From an uncultured Lachnospiraceae bacterium (lineage in GTDB: Bacteria; Bacillota; Clostridia; Lachnospirales; Lachnospiraceae), in contig CANAPP010000002.1 of the NCBI GenBank assembly GCA_947363565.1, positions 1 to 64,000 of the forward strand: a stretch of DNA of 64,000 nt. Reading direction: 5' to 3'. The notes under the pieces were generated by a model. That model was not told the origin of the DNA and ran no database searches. It saw only the letters and a program-made list of their open reading frames with translations. Positions 8,949 through 17,399 of this stretch are shown here, piece by piece; the stretch's first letter is position 1, and every line of letters begins with the position of its first letter. The translations under genes were made by a program, and so were the position numbers.

Positions 8949-10382
8949 ATGACAAACGACAGATATCAAAGCCCGCTCTCAGAGCGGTATGCAAGCAGAC
9001 AGATGCAGTACATTTTTTCGCCGGACAAGAAATTCCGCACCTGGAGAAGGCTGTGGATCGCTCTTGCGGAGACGGAGAAGGAGCTGGGACTCAATATTAC
9101 CAAGGAGCAGATTGAGGAGTTAAAGGCTCATGCAGACGACATCAATTATGATGTGGCGAAGGCACGGGAAAAGGAGGTGCGCCATGATGTGATGTCCCAT
9201 GTGTATGCGTACGGGCAGCAGTGCCCGAAGGCGAAGGGAATCATCCATCTCGGGGCGACGTCCTGCTATGTGGGTGATAACACGGATATCATCCTGATGG
9301 CGGAGGCTCTTGAGCTTGTTCGGAGGAAGCTGGTGAACGTGATTGCCGAGTTGGCGGATTTTGCTGAGGAATATAAGGAACTTCCGACTCTTGCGTTCAC
9401 CCATTTCCAGCCGGCCCAGCCTACAACAGTGGGAAAGCGCGCCGCGCTCTGGATGCAAGAATTTGAGATGGATCTTGCAGATCTTGAGTATGTGAAGGGA
9501 AGCCTTAAGCTTCTTGGCTCTAAGGGAACCACAGGGACGCAGGCAAGCTTTCTTGAGCTTTTCGACGGGGATCAGGAGACGATAGATAAGATCGATCCGA
9601 TGATCGCGGAAAAGATGGGATTTAGCGCGTGCTATCCGGTGTCCGGCCAAACCTATTCCCGCAAGGTGGATACAAGGGTGCTGAACGTGCTGGCGGGAAT
9701 CGCAGCCAGCGCCCACAAGATGTCCAACGATATCCGTCTCTTGCAGCATTTAAAAGAGGTGGAGGAGCCGTTTGAGAAGTCCCAGATCGGGTCTTCTGCC
9801 ATGGCGTATAAGCGCAATCCTATGAGAAGCGAGCGGATCGCGTCTCTTTCCCGGTATGTGATGGCGGATGCGCTGAATCCGGCGATCACCTCCGCAGCCC
9901 AGTGGTTTGAGCGGACTCTTGACGATTCCGCCAACAAGCGTCTTTCCGTGCCGGAAGGGTTTCTTGCCATCGACGGTATCCTTGATCTGTGCCTGAATGT
10001 AGTGGATGGTCTGGTCGTGTATCCGAAAGTCATAGAGAAACGGCTGATGAGCGAGCTTCCATTCATGGCGACGGAGAATATCATGATGGATGCAGTGAAG
10101 GCAGGGGGGGACAGGCAGGAGCTTCATGAGCGGATCCGCGAGCTTTCCATGGAAGCGGGCCGCAATGTGAAAGAAAAGGGCCTGGATAACAATCTCCTTG
10201 AACTTATCGCCGCAGATCCGGCGTTTGGCCTGACACTGGACGAATTAAAGAAAACGATGGATCCTTCCCGATATACCGGGCGTGCAGCTCTTCAGGTGGA
10301 CGCGTATCTTTCCGGGGTCATCCGCCCGCTGCTTGAGAAGAATAAAGACGTACTTGGCGTAAAAGCAGAGATCAATGTGTAG
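8949..10382 (+). CDS. purB: Adenylosuccinate lyase
   Basis: 477 residues from the ATG at 8949, which has AGAGGAGG at the right distance; an in-frame upstream ATG at 8919 lacks one. The enzyme removes fumarate from SAICAR and from adenylosuccinate. The fumarase/aspartase signature is seen as SQIGSSAMAYKRNPMRSE, with TSCYVGDNTD and THFQPAQPTTVGKR upstream. Cytoplasmic homotetramer in the family. Downstream of purF and upstream of a terminator. Confidence 0.97.
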   Translation: MTNDRYQSPLSERYASRQMQYIFSPDKKFRTWRRLWIALAETEKELGLNITKEQIEELKAHADDINYDVAKAREKEVRHDVMSHVYAYGQQCPKAKGIIHLGATSCYVGDNTDIILMAEALELVRRKLVNVIAELADFAEEYKELPTLAFTHFQPAQPTTVGKRAALWMQEFEMDLADLEYVKGSLKLLGSKGTTGTQASFLELFDGDQETIDKIDPMIAEKMGFSACYPVSGQTYSRKVDTRVLNVLAGIAASAHKMSNDIRLLQHLKEVEEPFEKSQIGSSAMAYKRNPMRSERIASLSRYVMADALNPAITSAAQWFERTLDDSANKRLSVPEGFLAIDGILDLCLNVVDGLVVYPKVIEKRLMSELPFMATENIMMDAVKAGGDRQELHERIRELSMEAGRNVKEKGLDNNLLELIAADPAFGLTLDELKKTMDPSRYTGRAALQVDAYLSGVIRPLLEKNKDVLGVKAEINV

Positions 10383-10489
10383 CTATCTGCCGGGAAGAGG
10401 GAGGAGACCGTCGACAGCAGTTTGATAAAAAAATAGCAAAATGCCGAAAATAAAAAAACTTGTTATAAATCATAAAAAGAAACAGCGTG

Positions 10490-10517
10490 AAAAACCTTTA
10501 TTTTCCGCTGTTTTTTT
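10490..10517 (+). terminator. Rho-independent terminator after purB
   Basis: aaacagcg (10490-10497) pairs with cgctgttt (10506-10513), followed by a run of seven T. Confidence 0.8.
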
Positions 10518-10589
10518 ATTGCAAAAAATTGTTGACAAATGACAGGACTGGGAAAATTGACGAAAATTCTTCATTAAAAGTTCATATTG

Positions 10590-10618
10590 TTGAAAATTTA
10601 TCATTAAAATGATAAGAT
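10590..10618 (+). promoter_or_regulatory. Predicted sigma-A promoter of the AGCS symporter
   Basis: TTGAAA (10590-10595), a 17-base spacer, TAAGAT (10613-10618), about 60 bases ahead of the start codon. Confidence 0.7.
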
Positions 10619-10679
10619 ATCTTCTATAAATACAATAATGTTATTTGCATTATCTATAGAGAAAAGGGGGAATTATCGT

Positions 10680-12038
10680 ATGGAAGCATTAAATAACATT
10701 GTATTGACTATCCAGCATTATCTTGCGGATTATATCCTGATCGTTGCGCTCCTTGGAGGCGGCATCTGGTTTTCTGTCAAGCTTGGATTTATCCAGATCA
10801 GAGGTTTCGGTGAAGGGATGAGAAGGACCTTCGGCGGACTGTTCTCCAAAAAGGGAGAGGCGGGAGCCGACGGGATGTCATCTTTCCAGGCGCTGGCTAC
10901 CGCTATCGCGGCGCAGGTCGGCACCGGAAATATTGCCGGAGCAGCGACAGCAATCGCGATCGGAGGCCCGGGGGCAATCTTCTGGATGTGGATCGCGGCA
11001 TTTTTAGGCATGGCGACAATCTTCGGAGAGGCAGTCATGGCGCAGAAGTACAAACAGGTAGGCGCGGACGGGGAGATTACCGGAGGCCCGGTATACTACA
11101 TACGCGCGGCGTTTACCGGAACCTTTGGAAAGATTCTTGCAGGGCTCTTTGCAGTTCTTCTGATCTTTGCGTTAGGATTTATGGGAAATGCAGTACAGGC
11201 CAACTCTATCGCGGCAGCATTTAACACGGCGTTCGGCGTTCCGCAGATCGTGATGGGCGCGATTCTTGCAGTTTTGGCTCTGTTCGTATTTATGGGTGGC
11301 ATGCAGCGTATCGCGAAAGTTACAGAGACGATTGTTCCGGTTATGGCTGCTTTGTATATCGTCGGCGCGCTTATCGTTATCTTCTATAACTTCAAGCAGA
11401 TTCCGTATGCGTTTTACTCTATCGTTGTGGGTGCGTTTGCTCCTTCCGCGATTACCGGCGGCGCTGTGGGCGCGACGATCAAGCTTGCCCTGACAAAGGG
11501 TGTTGCAAGAGGTCTGTTCTCGAATGAGGCCGGCATGGGTTCTACCCCTCACGCACATGCGGTTGCAAAGGTTGACCATCCGGTGGAGCAGGGATTTGTT
11601 GCCATGATCGGCGTATTTATCGACACATTTGTTATCCTGAACCTGACGGCTCTTGTTATCATTACGACCCAGTCCATCCCCAGCGGAAAGACCGGCGCGG
11701 AGTTGAGCCAGTATGCGTTCTCCACGCTGTACGGCAAGGGAGGAGATATCTTTATCGCAATCTGTATGTTCTTCTTCGCTTTCAGTACGATCCTTGGCTG
11801 GTATTTCTTCGGCCAGGCGAATGTGAAGTACCTGTTCGGCGCGAAGGCAGTTAAGATCTACTCTGTGCTTGTTGCGGCATGTGTACTGCTCGGCTCGCTG
11901 GCACAGGTTGACCTTGTATGGAACATGGCGGACTGCTTTAACTCCATGATGGTTATCCCGAATATCATCGCCTTGTTTGCCCTTAGCGGGACGATCAAAA
12001 AGGTTCACGACGATTACTATAAAAACCATAAAAAGTAA
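10680..12038 (+). CDS. Sodium:alanine/glycine symporter (AGCS family)
   Basis: 452 residues from the ATG at 10680, chosen over 10638 because AAAAGGGGG stands in front of it. About ten hydrophobic segments mark an inner-membrane carrier. The AGCS signature is clear: FQALATAIAAQVGTGNIAGA near residue 75 and FSNEAGMGSTPHAHA near 280. Family members import alanine or glycine with sodium. Its position directly in front of the glycine riboswitch and the glycine reductase operon makes glycine the likely substrate; this is inference. It has its own promoter. Confidence 0.93.
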   Translation: MEALNNIVLTIQHYLADYILIVALLGGGIWFSVKLGFIQIRGFGEGMRRTFGGLFSKKGEAGADGMSSFQALATAIAAQVGTGNIAGAATAIAIGGPGAIFWMWIAAFLGMATIFGEAVMAQKYKQVGADGEITGGPVYYIRAAFTGTFGKILAGLFAVLLIFALGFMGNAVQANSIAAAFNTAFGVPQIVMGAILAVLALFVFMGGMQRIAKVTETIVPVMAALYIVGALIVIFYNFKQIPYAFYSIVVGAFAPSAITGGAVGATIKLALTKGVARGLFSNEAGMGSTPHAHAVAKVDHPVEQGFVAMIGVFIDTFVILNLTALVIITTQSIPSGKTGAELSQYAFSTLYGKGGDIFIAICMFFFAFSTILGWYFFGQANVKYLFGAKAVKIYSVLVAACVLLGSLAQVDLVWNMADCFNSMMVIPNIIALFALSGTIKKVHDDYYKNHKK

Positions 12039-12135
12039 TTTATAAGTAAATGCTATAAAAGGTAGTAATTATATACAAAACAGAATATATATTTTTGTGC
12101 GGAATAACCAAAATAAAAGATAACAAAATAAGTAG

Positions 12136-12164
12136 TTGAAAAACAATTAACAATGGGTTATTAT
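12136..12164 (+). promoter_or_regulatory. Predicted sigma-A promoter of the glycine reductase operon
   Basis: TTGAAA (12136-12141), a 17-base spacer, TATTAT (12159-12164). Transcription would start near 12171 and run into the riboswitch, giving a leader of about 310 bases before grdX. Confidence 0.75.
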
Positions 12165-12224
12165 AGAAACAGGCAATGGAACTAATCAGAGTTGTCTATG
12201 AGTATAACCAAATAGTGGGTTGAT

Positions 12225-12328
12225 GTTTTCCGAGAGAGATCCGGATGTATCGGGCGCCGAAGAGGCAAGCTTTTATGTGTTGGTGGCACATTAGGAAGTG
12301 AAACTTTCAGGCAAAAGGACCGGAAAAC
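12225..12328 (+). promoter_or_regulatory. Glycine riboswitch aptamer
   Basis: The P1 stem is a perfect 8-bp pair (gttttccg 12225-12232, cggaaaac 12321-12328). Inside lie the conserved glycine aptamer stretches: cgagagagatccgg at the 5' side, gcgccgaagaggcaagc in the middle and aaactttcaggcaaaagga at the 3' side. A second full aptamer is not seen. Downstream, ctgaatctt (12339-12347) can pair with aagtgttcag (12360-12369), and tcagggcaaaagacagg (12381-12397) resembles the 3' end of an aptamer, so a degenerate or 'ghost' second aptamer is possible. The context fits induction of glycine reductase by glycine. Confidence 0.9.
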
Positions 12329-12398
12329 GTACCACATTCTGAATCTTGTGCTGTATGATAAGTGTTCAGCAGACTAATTATCAGGGCAAAAGACAGGA

Positions 12399-12442
12399 AG
12401 GGCGGTTTAGGGCACAGAACGTGTTTTAAAGCGTCCTTTTTT
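12399..12442 (+). terminator. Terminator acting as the riboswitch expression platform
   Basis: agggcggttt (12399-12408) pairs with aaagcgtcct (12428-12437) with one mismatch and a G:T pair, followed by six T (12437-12442). It lies between the aptamer and grdX. The simplest reading is a glycine ON switch that prevents this hairpin. The alternative antiterminator pairing was not worked out. Confidence 0.75.
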
Positions 12443-12483
12443 ACATTTGAAAATCCAGTGCCGGGAAAGGAGGAACGCATAAT

Positions 12484-12873
12484 ATGAACAGGGGAAATTA
12501 TATTATCGTGACGAATAATCCGCTGGTGCTGGAGAAGCATGGGGAGACGCACAATGTAGTCTACAAAGATGTCTCCTATGAAGATGTATTGAGAGAGGTA
12601 AGAGACAGGATTCACGAAGGACACTCGATGTTAACGCATCCTTTATCGGGAAGTGTTAAGCCAAATGAAACACCGTATAAATCAATTATGATATCGGCGG
12701 AAAGGAGGGGGATAGACGAGGGTTCGGTCGCGCTGATCGAGAATGCCATACACGCCTGCGGAAAGTTTGAGTTCAAGTCGGACCGCTATCAGCCGGAAGT
12801 GTATGAGGATTTCAAGCTTATTGACTGTACCCTGATAGAAAGCGGGATGGCATCGGCAGATGCGCTGCGCTAG
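12484..12873 (+). CDS. grdX: GrdX protein of the glycine reductase cluster
   Basis: 129 residues. The family is known as the small first gene of many glycine reductase operons; its role is not established. Family-like stretches are YIIVTNNPLV at the start, then VRDRIHEGHSMLTHPLSGSVKPNETPYKS and the final CTLIESGMAS. The ATG follows AAAGGAGGA. It is the first gene after the riboswitch terminator and precedes grdE by 114 bases. No signal peptide. Confidence 0.9.
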   Translation: MNRGNYIIVTNNPLVLEKHGETHNVVYKDVSYEDVLREVRDRIHEGHSMLTHPLSGSVKPNETPYKSIMISAERRGIDEGSVALIENAIHACGKFEFKSDRYQPEVYEDFKLIDCTLIESGMASADALR

Positions 12874-12987
12874 GCTTAAGGTACGCACACCGGCGGGCCT
12901 GCGCGGAAGGGAAGTCATTTAGAGAGGTTATAAAACATTGCAGTTTTAAACAATAATATCAAATATTTTAAAGGAGGGAAACTAAAA

Positions 12988-14268
12988 GTGAGATTAGAAT
13001 TGGGACACATTTACATCAAGGATATCCAGTTCGCAGCAGAGTCTAAGATTGAAGACGGTATCCTTTATGTATCCGAGGAGGCTGCAAGGGCAGTTGCTCT
13101 TGAGGATGAGAAGATCAAGAGCGTATCATTTGACATCGCGAAACCGGGAGAGTCTGTAAGGATCACTCCGGTCAAGGATGTTATCGAGCCGCGTGTGAAG
13201 GTGGAAGGAAGAGGAGGAATCTTCCCGGGAGTTATCGCAAAAGTTGATACGGTAGGAGACGGCAAGACTTATGCCCTCAAGGGAATGGCTGTTGTTACCG
13301 CCGGAAAAATCGTTGGTTTCCAGGAAGGCATCATCGATATGACAGGCCCGGGAGCTGATTACACTCCGTTTTCACAGACACTGAACCTGGTTATGGTATG
13401 CGAGCCGGTTGACGGCATCAAGCAGCATGACTATGAGGCGGCAGTAAGATTCGCAGGATTCAGAGTAGCGACCTATATTGGGGAATTGGCGCGCGACCTG
13501 ACTCCGGACGAGACAAAGGTTTACGAGACATGCACCATCAAAGAGGGTATGGAGAAATATCCGGACCTTCCGAGAGTTGCTTATGTGCAGATGCTCCAGA
13601 GCCAGGGACTTCTCCACGATACATATGTATACGGCGTAGACGCTAAGAAAATTGTTCCGACGATCATGAGCCCGACAGAGGTTATGGACGGGGCTATCGT
13701 ATCCGGTAACTGTGTATCCGCATGCGATAAGAATCCTACCTATGTACATCTTAACAACCCGGTTGTCGAGGATATGTTCGAGCAGCACGGTAAGACGATT
13801 AATTTTGTCGCTCATATCATCACCAATGAGAACGTATATCTGGCGGACAAGCAGCGCTCCTCTGACTGGACGGCTAAGCTCTGTAAGATGTTAGACCTTG
13901 ACGGCGCAATCGTTTCTCAGGAAGGATTCGGTAACCCGGATACGGACCTTATCATGAACTGCAAGAAGATTGAGGCTGAGGGTGTTAAGACCGTTATCAT
14001 CACAGATGAGTATGCAGGACGTGACGGAAAGTCACAGTCGCTTGCAGATGCAGACCCGTCTGCGGACGCAGTAGTAACAGGCGGTAATGCAAATCAGGTT
14101 ATTATCCTGCCGAAACTTGATAAAGTAATTGGAACTCTGGATTATGTGACAAAGATTGCAGGCGCAAGCGAGGAGACTCTCCGCGAGGACGGTTCTCTTG
14201 AAGTAGAACTTCAGGTGCTTACCGGTGCAACCAATGAGACAGGTTTCAATAAGCTGAGTGCAAGATAG
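12988..14268 (+). CDS. grdE: Glycine reductase component B, alpha/beta proprotein
   Basis: 426 residues starting at a GTG behind AAAGGAGGG. Component B binds glycine as a Schiff base through a pyruvoyl group. That group arises when the proprotein is cut before a cysteine; here the site is N241-C242 in SGNCVSACDKNP, the same position as in characterised GrdE proteins. The two halves become the alpha and beta subunits and pair with GrdB. A sarcosine or betaine version is possible, but the presence of a single complete set with grdX favours glycine. grdB follows 17 bases later. Confidence 0.96.
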   Translation: MRLELGHIYIKDIQFAAESKIEDGILYVSEEAARAVALEDEKIKSVSFDIAKPGESVRITPVKDVIEPRVKVEGRGGIFPGVIAKVDTVGDGKTYALKGMAVVTAGKIVGFQEGIIDMTGPGADYTPFSQTLNLVMVCEPVDGIKQHDYEAAVRFAGFRVATYIGELARDLTPDETKVYETCTIKEGMEKYPDLPRVAYVQMLQSQGLLHDTYVYGVDAKKIVPTIMSPTEVMDGAIVSGNCVSACDKNPTYVHLNNPVVEDMFEQHGKTINFVAHIITNENVYLADKQRSSDWTAKLCKMLDLDGAIVSQEGFGNPDTDLIMNCKKIEAEGVKTVIITDEYAGRDGKSQSLADADPSADAVVTGGNANQVIILPKLDKVIGTLDYVTKIAGASEETLREDGSLEVELQVLTGATNETGFNKLSAR

Positions 14269-14285
14269 GAAGGGAGGATAATAGA

Positions 14286-15596
14286 ATGGCTAAATTAAAA
14301 GTAGTACACTACATCAATCAGTTCTTTGCACAGATTGGTGGAGAAGAAAAAGCAGATTATCCGGCAGAGATCCGTGTTGGCGAGGTTGTTGGACCGGGTA
14401 TGGCATTGACACAGAAATTCGGCGAAGACGCTGAGATTATTGCTACTATCGTATGTGGCGATTCATATTTTAACGAGAATCTGGAAAAGGCAAAAGCGGA
14501 TATCCTGGCTATGGTTAAAGAGCAGGCTCCGGACGTATTCGTGGCAGGGCCGGCGTTCAACGCAGGACGTTACGGTGTTGCGTGCGGTACGATTGCGGCA
14601 GCGGTTCAGGAAGAGCTTGGAATCCCGGCTGTAACCGGTATGTATGTGGAAAACCCGGGTGCAGATATGTTCAAGACCCAGGTTTACATCGTTTCCACAA
14701 AGAACAGCGCGGCAGGTATGAGAGATGCAGTGAATAAGCTTGCACCGCTGGCAGTTAAGGTGGGAAGAGGCGAGGCGATCGGCGCATCCTCACAGGAAGG
14801 CTACATCCCGAACGGTGTTCGTGTGAACTTCTTCGAGAAGGAAAGAGGCTCTAAGAGAGCGGTTAAGATGCTCCTTAAGAAACTGGCTGACAAGCCGTTT
14901 GAGACAGAGTTCCCAATGCCTGATTTTGACAGGGTAGAGCCGAATCCGGCAGTGAAGGATTTAGCGCACGCGAAAATCGCCCTTGTTACATCTGGCGGTA
15001 TCGTGCCGAAGGGAAATCCGGACCACATCGAAAGCTCCAGTGCATCTCATTACGGTGAGTATGACATCGCAGGCGTTATGGACCTGACCGAGGAGACTTA
15101 CGAGACCGCTCACGGCGGATATGACCCGGTATATGCAAATGAGGACTCAGACCGCGTACTTCCGGTTGATGTTCTTCGCGATATGGAAAAGGAAGGAAAG
15201 ATTGGGGAGCTCCATCACCTGTTCTACACAACGACAGGAAATGGTACGGCGGTTGCATCTTCCAAGGCATTTGCGGCAGAATTCTCTGCAAAGCTTAAGG
15301 CAGACGGTGTTGACGCAGTAATCCTCACCTCCACATGAGGCACCTGTACTCGTTGCGGTGCAACGATGGTGAAAGAAGTAGAGAGAGCAGGAATCCCTGT
15401 TGTACATATCTGTACAGTAACTCCTATTTCCATGACAGTAGGCGCGAACAGAATCGTACCTGCTATCGCAATTCCACATCCTCTTGGAAATCCGGCACTG
15501 GATAAAGCAGAGGAAAAAGAACTCCGCCGTAAGATTGTAGAGAAAGCATTAGATGCGCTCACAACCGAGGTGGATGGACAGACGATATTTGACTAG
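14286..15596 (+). CDS. grdB: Glycine reductase component B gamma subunit, selenoprotein
   Basis: 436 residues if the TGA at 15336-15338 is read as selenocysteine (residue 351). The reading frame continues without a break as GTCTRCGATMVKEVERAG to a TAG at 15594. The U-x-x-C-x-x-C motif (STUGTCTRC) is the family active site, which cleaves the C-N bond of the glycine Schiff base and passes a carboxymethyl group to GrdA. The ATG follows GGAAGGGAGG. A gene finder treating TGA as a stop would split it into two pieces; it is not a pseudogene. Confidence 0.96.
15341..15371 (+). promoter_or_regulatory. Candidate bacterial SECIS hairpin of grdB
   Basis: Directly behind the TGA: CACC (15341-15344) pairs with GGTG (15368-15371), and CGTTG (15351-15355) with CAACG (15361-15365), with the 5-base loop CGGTG. 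Position and shape fit a SelB-binding SECIS element inside the coding region. Confidence 0.65.
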
Positions 15597-15605
15597 ATGA
15601 GTAGA

Positions 15606-15636
15606 GCACTTGGCGAGGTGTTTTCGAGCCTAGTGC
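15606..15636 (+). repeat. Intercistronic hairpin 1, grdB-trxB gap
   Basis: gcacttggc (15606-15614) pairs with gcctagtgc (15628-15636) with one T:T mismatch. It shares gagtagagcacttggcgagg with the hairpin at 18132-18176 and the core with those at 15643 and 38013. There is no T-run, so it is not a classical terminator. Confidence 0.7.
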
Positions 15637-15642
15637 GAACCA

Positions 15643-15689
15643 TATCTGGCCACTTAGCGAGGTATTTCACGAGCTTAGTGGAGCAGATA
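15643..15689 (+). repeat. Intercistronic hairpin 2, grdB-trxB gap
   Basis: Outer stem tatctg/cagata (15643-15648, 15684-15689) and inner stem ccacttagc/gcttagtgg (15650-15658, 15673-15681) with the same T:T mismatch as hairpin 1. The sequence gagcagat on the right is repeated at 18170-18177. Confidence 0.7.
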
Positions 15690-15706
15690 GCACTTGAACA
15701 AAGTGT

Positions 15707-15745
15707 TGACATATTTTCACAAATTAAGTGGAATAAATGTCAAAA
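15707..15745 (+). repeat. Imperfect palindrome ahead of trxB
   Basis: ttgacat and atgtcaa form the outer arms around ttttcac and gtggaat, just upstream of the trxB ribosome binding site. The ttgaca could double as a -35 box, but no good -10 follows. Confidence 0.4.
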
Positions 15746-15768
15746 CAATTAAGGAGAGTAACAGAAAA

Positions 15769-16713
15769 ATGAGCAAAATTTATGATGTTATTGTTCTTGG
15801 TGCAGGTCCTGCTGGTTTGGCAGCAGGACTGTACGCAGGAAGGAGCCGTCTCTCGGTCCTGATCATTGAAAAGGGACAGGACGGCGGACAGATTGCGATT
15901 ACAGACGAGATTGAGAACTACCCGGGGCAGATTGTTGAGGGCGAGTCAGGACCGTCTCTGATCGCGAGAATGACTGCACAGGCTGAGAAGTTCGGTGCAG
16001 AGAGAGTATCCGACACGATTAAGGAAGTATGCCTTGAGGGCGACGTTAAGGTGTTAAAGAGCGAGAAGGCAGAATACCAGGGCAAGAACGTGATCATTGC
16101 CACCGGCGCACACGCAAGGCCGATCGGATGCAAGGGCGAGGCAGAGTTTACCGGAAAGGGAGTTTCCTACTGTGCGACTTGTGACGCCAACTTCTTCGAG
16201 GACTTTGAAGTGTACGTTGTAGGCGGCGGCGATTCCGCTGTTGAGGAGGCAATGTACCTGACCAAGTTCGCAAGGAAGGTAACGATCATCCACAGGAGAA
16301 ACGAGCTGCGCGCGGCGAAATCCATCCAGGAGAAAGCCTTCAAGAATCCGAAGATCGCATTTATGTGGGATTCTGTTGTGGAGGAAGTCGGTGGCGATGA
16401 CATCCTGCAGTGGATGAAGGTCAAGAATGTAAAGACCGGCGAGATTACCACGGTTGAGGCTGACGAGGACGACGGAATGTTCGGCGTATTCGGATTTATC
16501 GGGACGATTCCGAACAGCAAGCCGTTCGAGGGCATCATCGATATGGATGAGCGCGGGTACATTAAGACCGATGACGATATGCACACCAACATCCCGGGCG
16601 TATACGCGGCAGGCGATGTCCGCATCAAGAGCCTCCGCCAGGTTGTGACCGCGGCGGCAGACGGCGCGATTGCGGCAGTCCAGGTAGAGCGCAGCATGTC
16701 GGACTACTTCTAA
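15769..16713 (+). CDS. trxB: Thioredoxin reductase of the glycine reductase system
   Basis: 314 residues from the ATG at 15769 behind TTAAGGAGAG; the frame is open further upstream but runs into the palindromes. FAD binding is shown by GAGPAGLAAGLYAGR near the start. The redox cysteines are C135-A-T-C138 in the nucleotide-binding domain (GGGDSAVEEA follows). GDVRIKSLRQV is the C-terminal FAD motif. It keeps the operon's thioredoxin reduced with NAD(P)H, the electron source for glycine reduction. Between grdB and trxA. Confidence 0.95.
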   Translation: MSKIYDVIVLGAGPAGLAAGLYAGRSRLSVLIIEKGQDGGQIAITDEIENYPGQIVEGESGPSLIARMTAQAEKFGAERVSDTIKEVCLEGDVKVLKSEKAEYQGKNVIIATGAHARPIGCKGEAEFTGKGVSYCATCDANFFEDFEVYVVGGGDSAVEEAMYLTKFARKVTIIHRRNELRAAKSIQEKAFKNPKIAFMWDSVVEEVGGDDILQWMKVKNVKTGEITTVEADEDDGMFGVFGFIGTIPNSKPFEGIIDMDERGYIKTDDDMHTNIPGVYAAGDVRIKSLRQVVTAAADGAIAAVQVERSMSDYF

Positions 16714-16836
16714 AAAAGATATAGCTTAAAAACGTTATATCTGACGGCAATGGATTTAGAAATGCCGGCGCTTATGCGCGGCGGTATATTCTATACATTT
16801 ACAGGTAATTGCGAAACTCTAATTTGCCAGTGCCGA

Positions 16837-16974
16837 ATTGTGCAACTTGTATATTCCATAAGCAGACCTTAGTTTACCGTCGGCACTTAGCTGCCGTATT
16901 TTGGCAGCTTATGTACCGCTACGGTAAACTTGGAGCAAAAGCGTGTCTGTGTTGGAATATACAAGTTGCACAAT
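16837..16974 (+). repeat. 138-bp nested palindrome between trxB and trxA
   Basis: Outer arms of 22 bp are perfect (16837-16858 and 16953-16974). A second pair, agtttaccgt (16871-16880) and acggtaaact (16921-16930), continues with cgg/ccg and a 2-base bulge. The innermost stem is agctgcc/ggcagct (16889-16895, 16903-16909) around a 7-base loop. The inner part shares CGTCGG(C/T)ACTT(A/G)G and GTACCGCTACG with the element at 38013-38144. Confidence 0.85.
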
Positions 16975-17040
16975 GACCCCGGCGAACACCTGGGTTTTGC
17001 AAACGCCTGTATACATTTATCAAGTAAGGAGGAGATTCCA

Positions 17041-17358
17041 ATGTTAGATTTAGACAAGACCAATTTTGAGGCAGAAGTGCTTAAGGCAGAAGGCTATGTG
17101 TTCGTGGACTTCTACGGTGACGGATGTGTTCCGTGCCAGGCGCTGATGCCGAAGGTACATGAATTTGCAGACACCTACGGTGACAAGCTGAAATTCACGT
17201 CCTTAAACACAACAAAGGCACGTCGTCTTGCTATCGCACAGAAGGTTCTTGGACTTCCGGTTATGGCTATCTACAAGGATGGAGAGAAAGTAGAAGAACT
17301 GGTTAAAGATGACTGCACACCAGAGACAATTGAGGCGATGATTAAGAAATATATCTAA
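17041..17358 (+). CDS. trxA: Thioredoxin of the glycine reductase system (GCVPC type)
   Basis: 105 residues from the ATG at 17041, which has AAGGAGGAG in front. A longer frame from 16930 begins inside the palindrome and is rejected. The active site is G-C29-V-P-C32 rather than the usual WCGPC; this variant is known from thioredoxins in glycine reductase operons. The cis-proline is in LGLPVMAIY. Reduced by TrxB, it returns electrons to the selenoprotein GrdA. Confidence 0.95.
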   Translation: MLDLDKTNFEAEVLKAEGYVFVDFYGDGCVPCQALMPKVHEFADTYGDKLKFTSLNTTKARRLAIAQKVLGLPVMAIYKDGEKVEELVKDDCTPETIEAMIKKYI

Positions 17359-17399
17359 TCAGATAGTTTCTATATCATATAATATCAATTTTTACAACA

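Noticed and set aside
11172..12029. 285-codon minus-strand frame opposite the symporter gene
   Set aside because: It is a shadow of a clear AGCS gene, with a composition unlike a real protein.
12360..12398. A complete second glycine aptamer
   Set aside because: Only a 3'-like stretch is found; the 5' and central conserved parts are missing.
14286..15338. GrdB as a truncated gene followed by a separate small gene at 15366-15596
   Set aside because: The TGA lies in the family U-x-x-C-x-x-C motif, and the frame continues unchanged with conserved sequence.
16930..17040. N-terminal extension of the thioredoxin
   Set aside because: The extra codons come from the right arm of the palindrome, and a good ribosome binding site precedes 17041.
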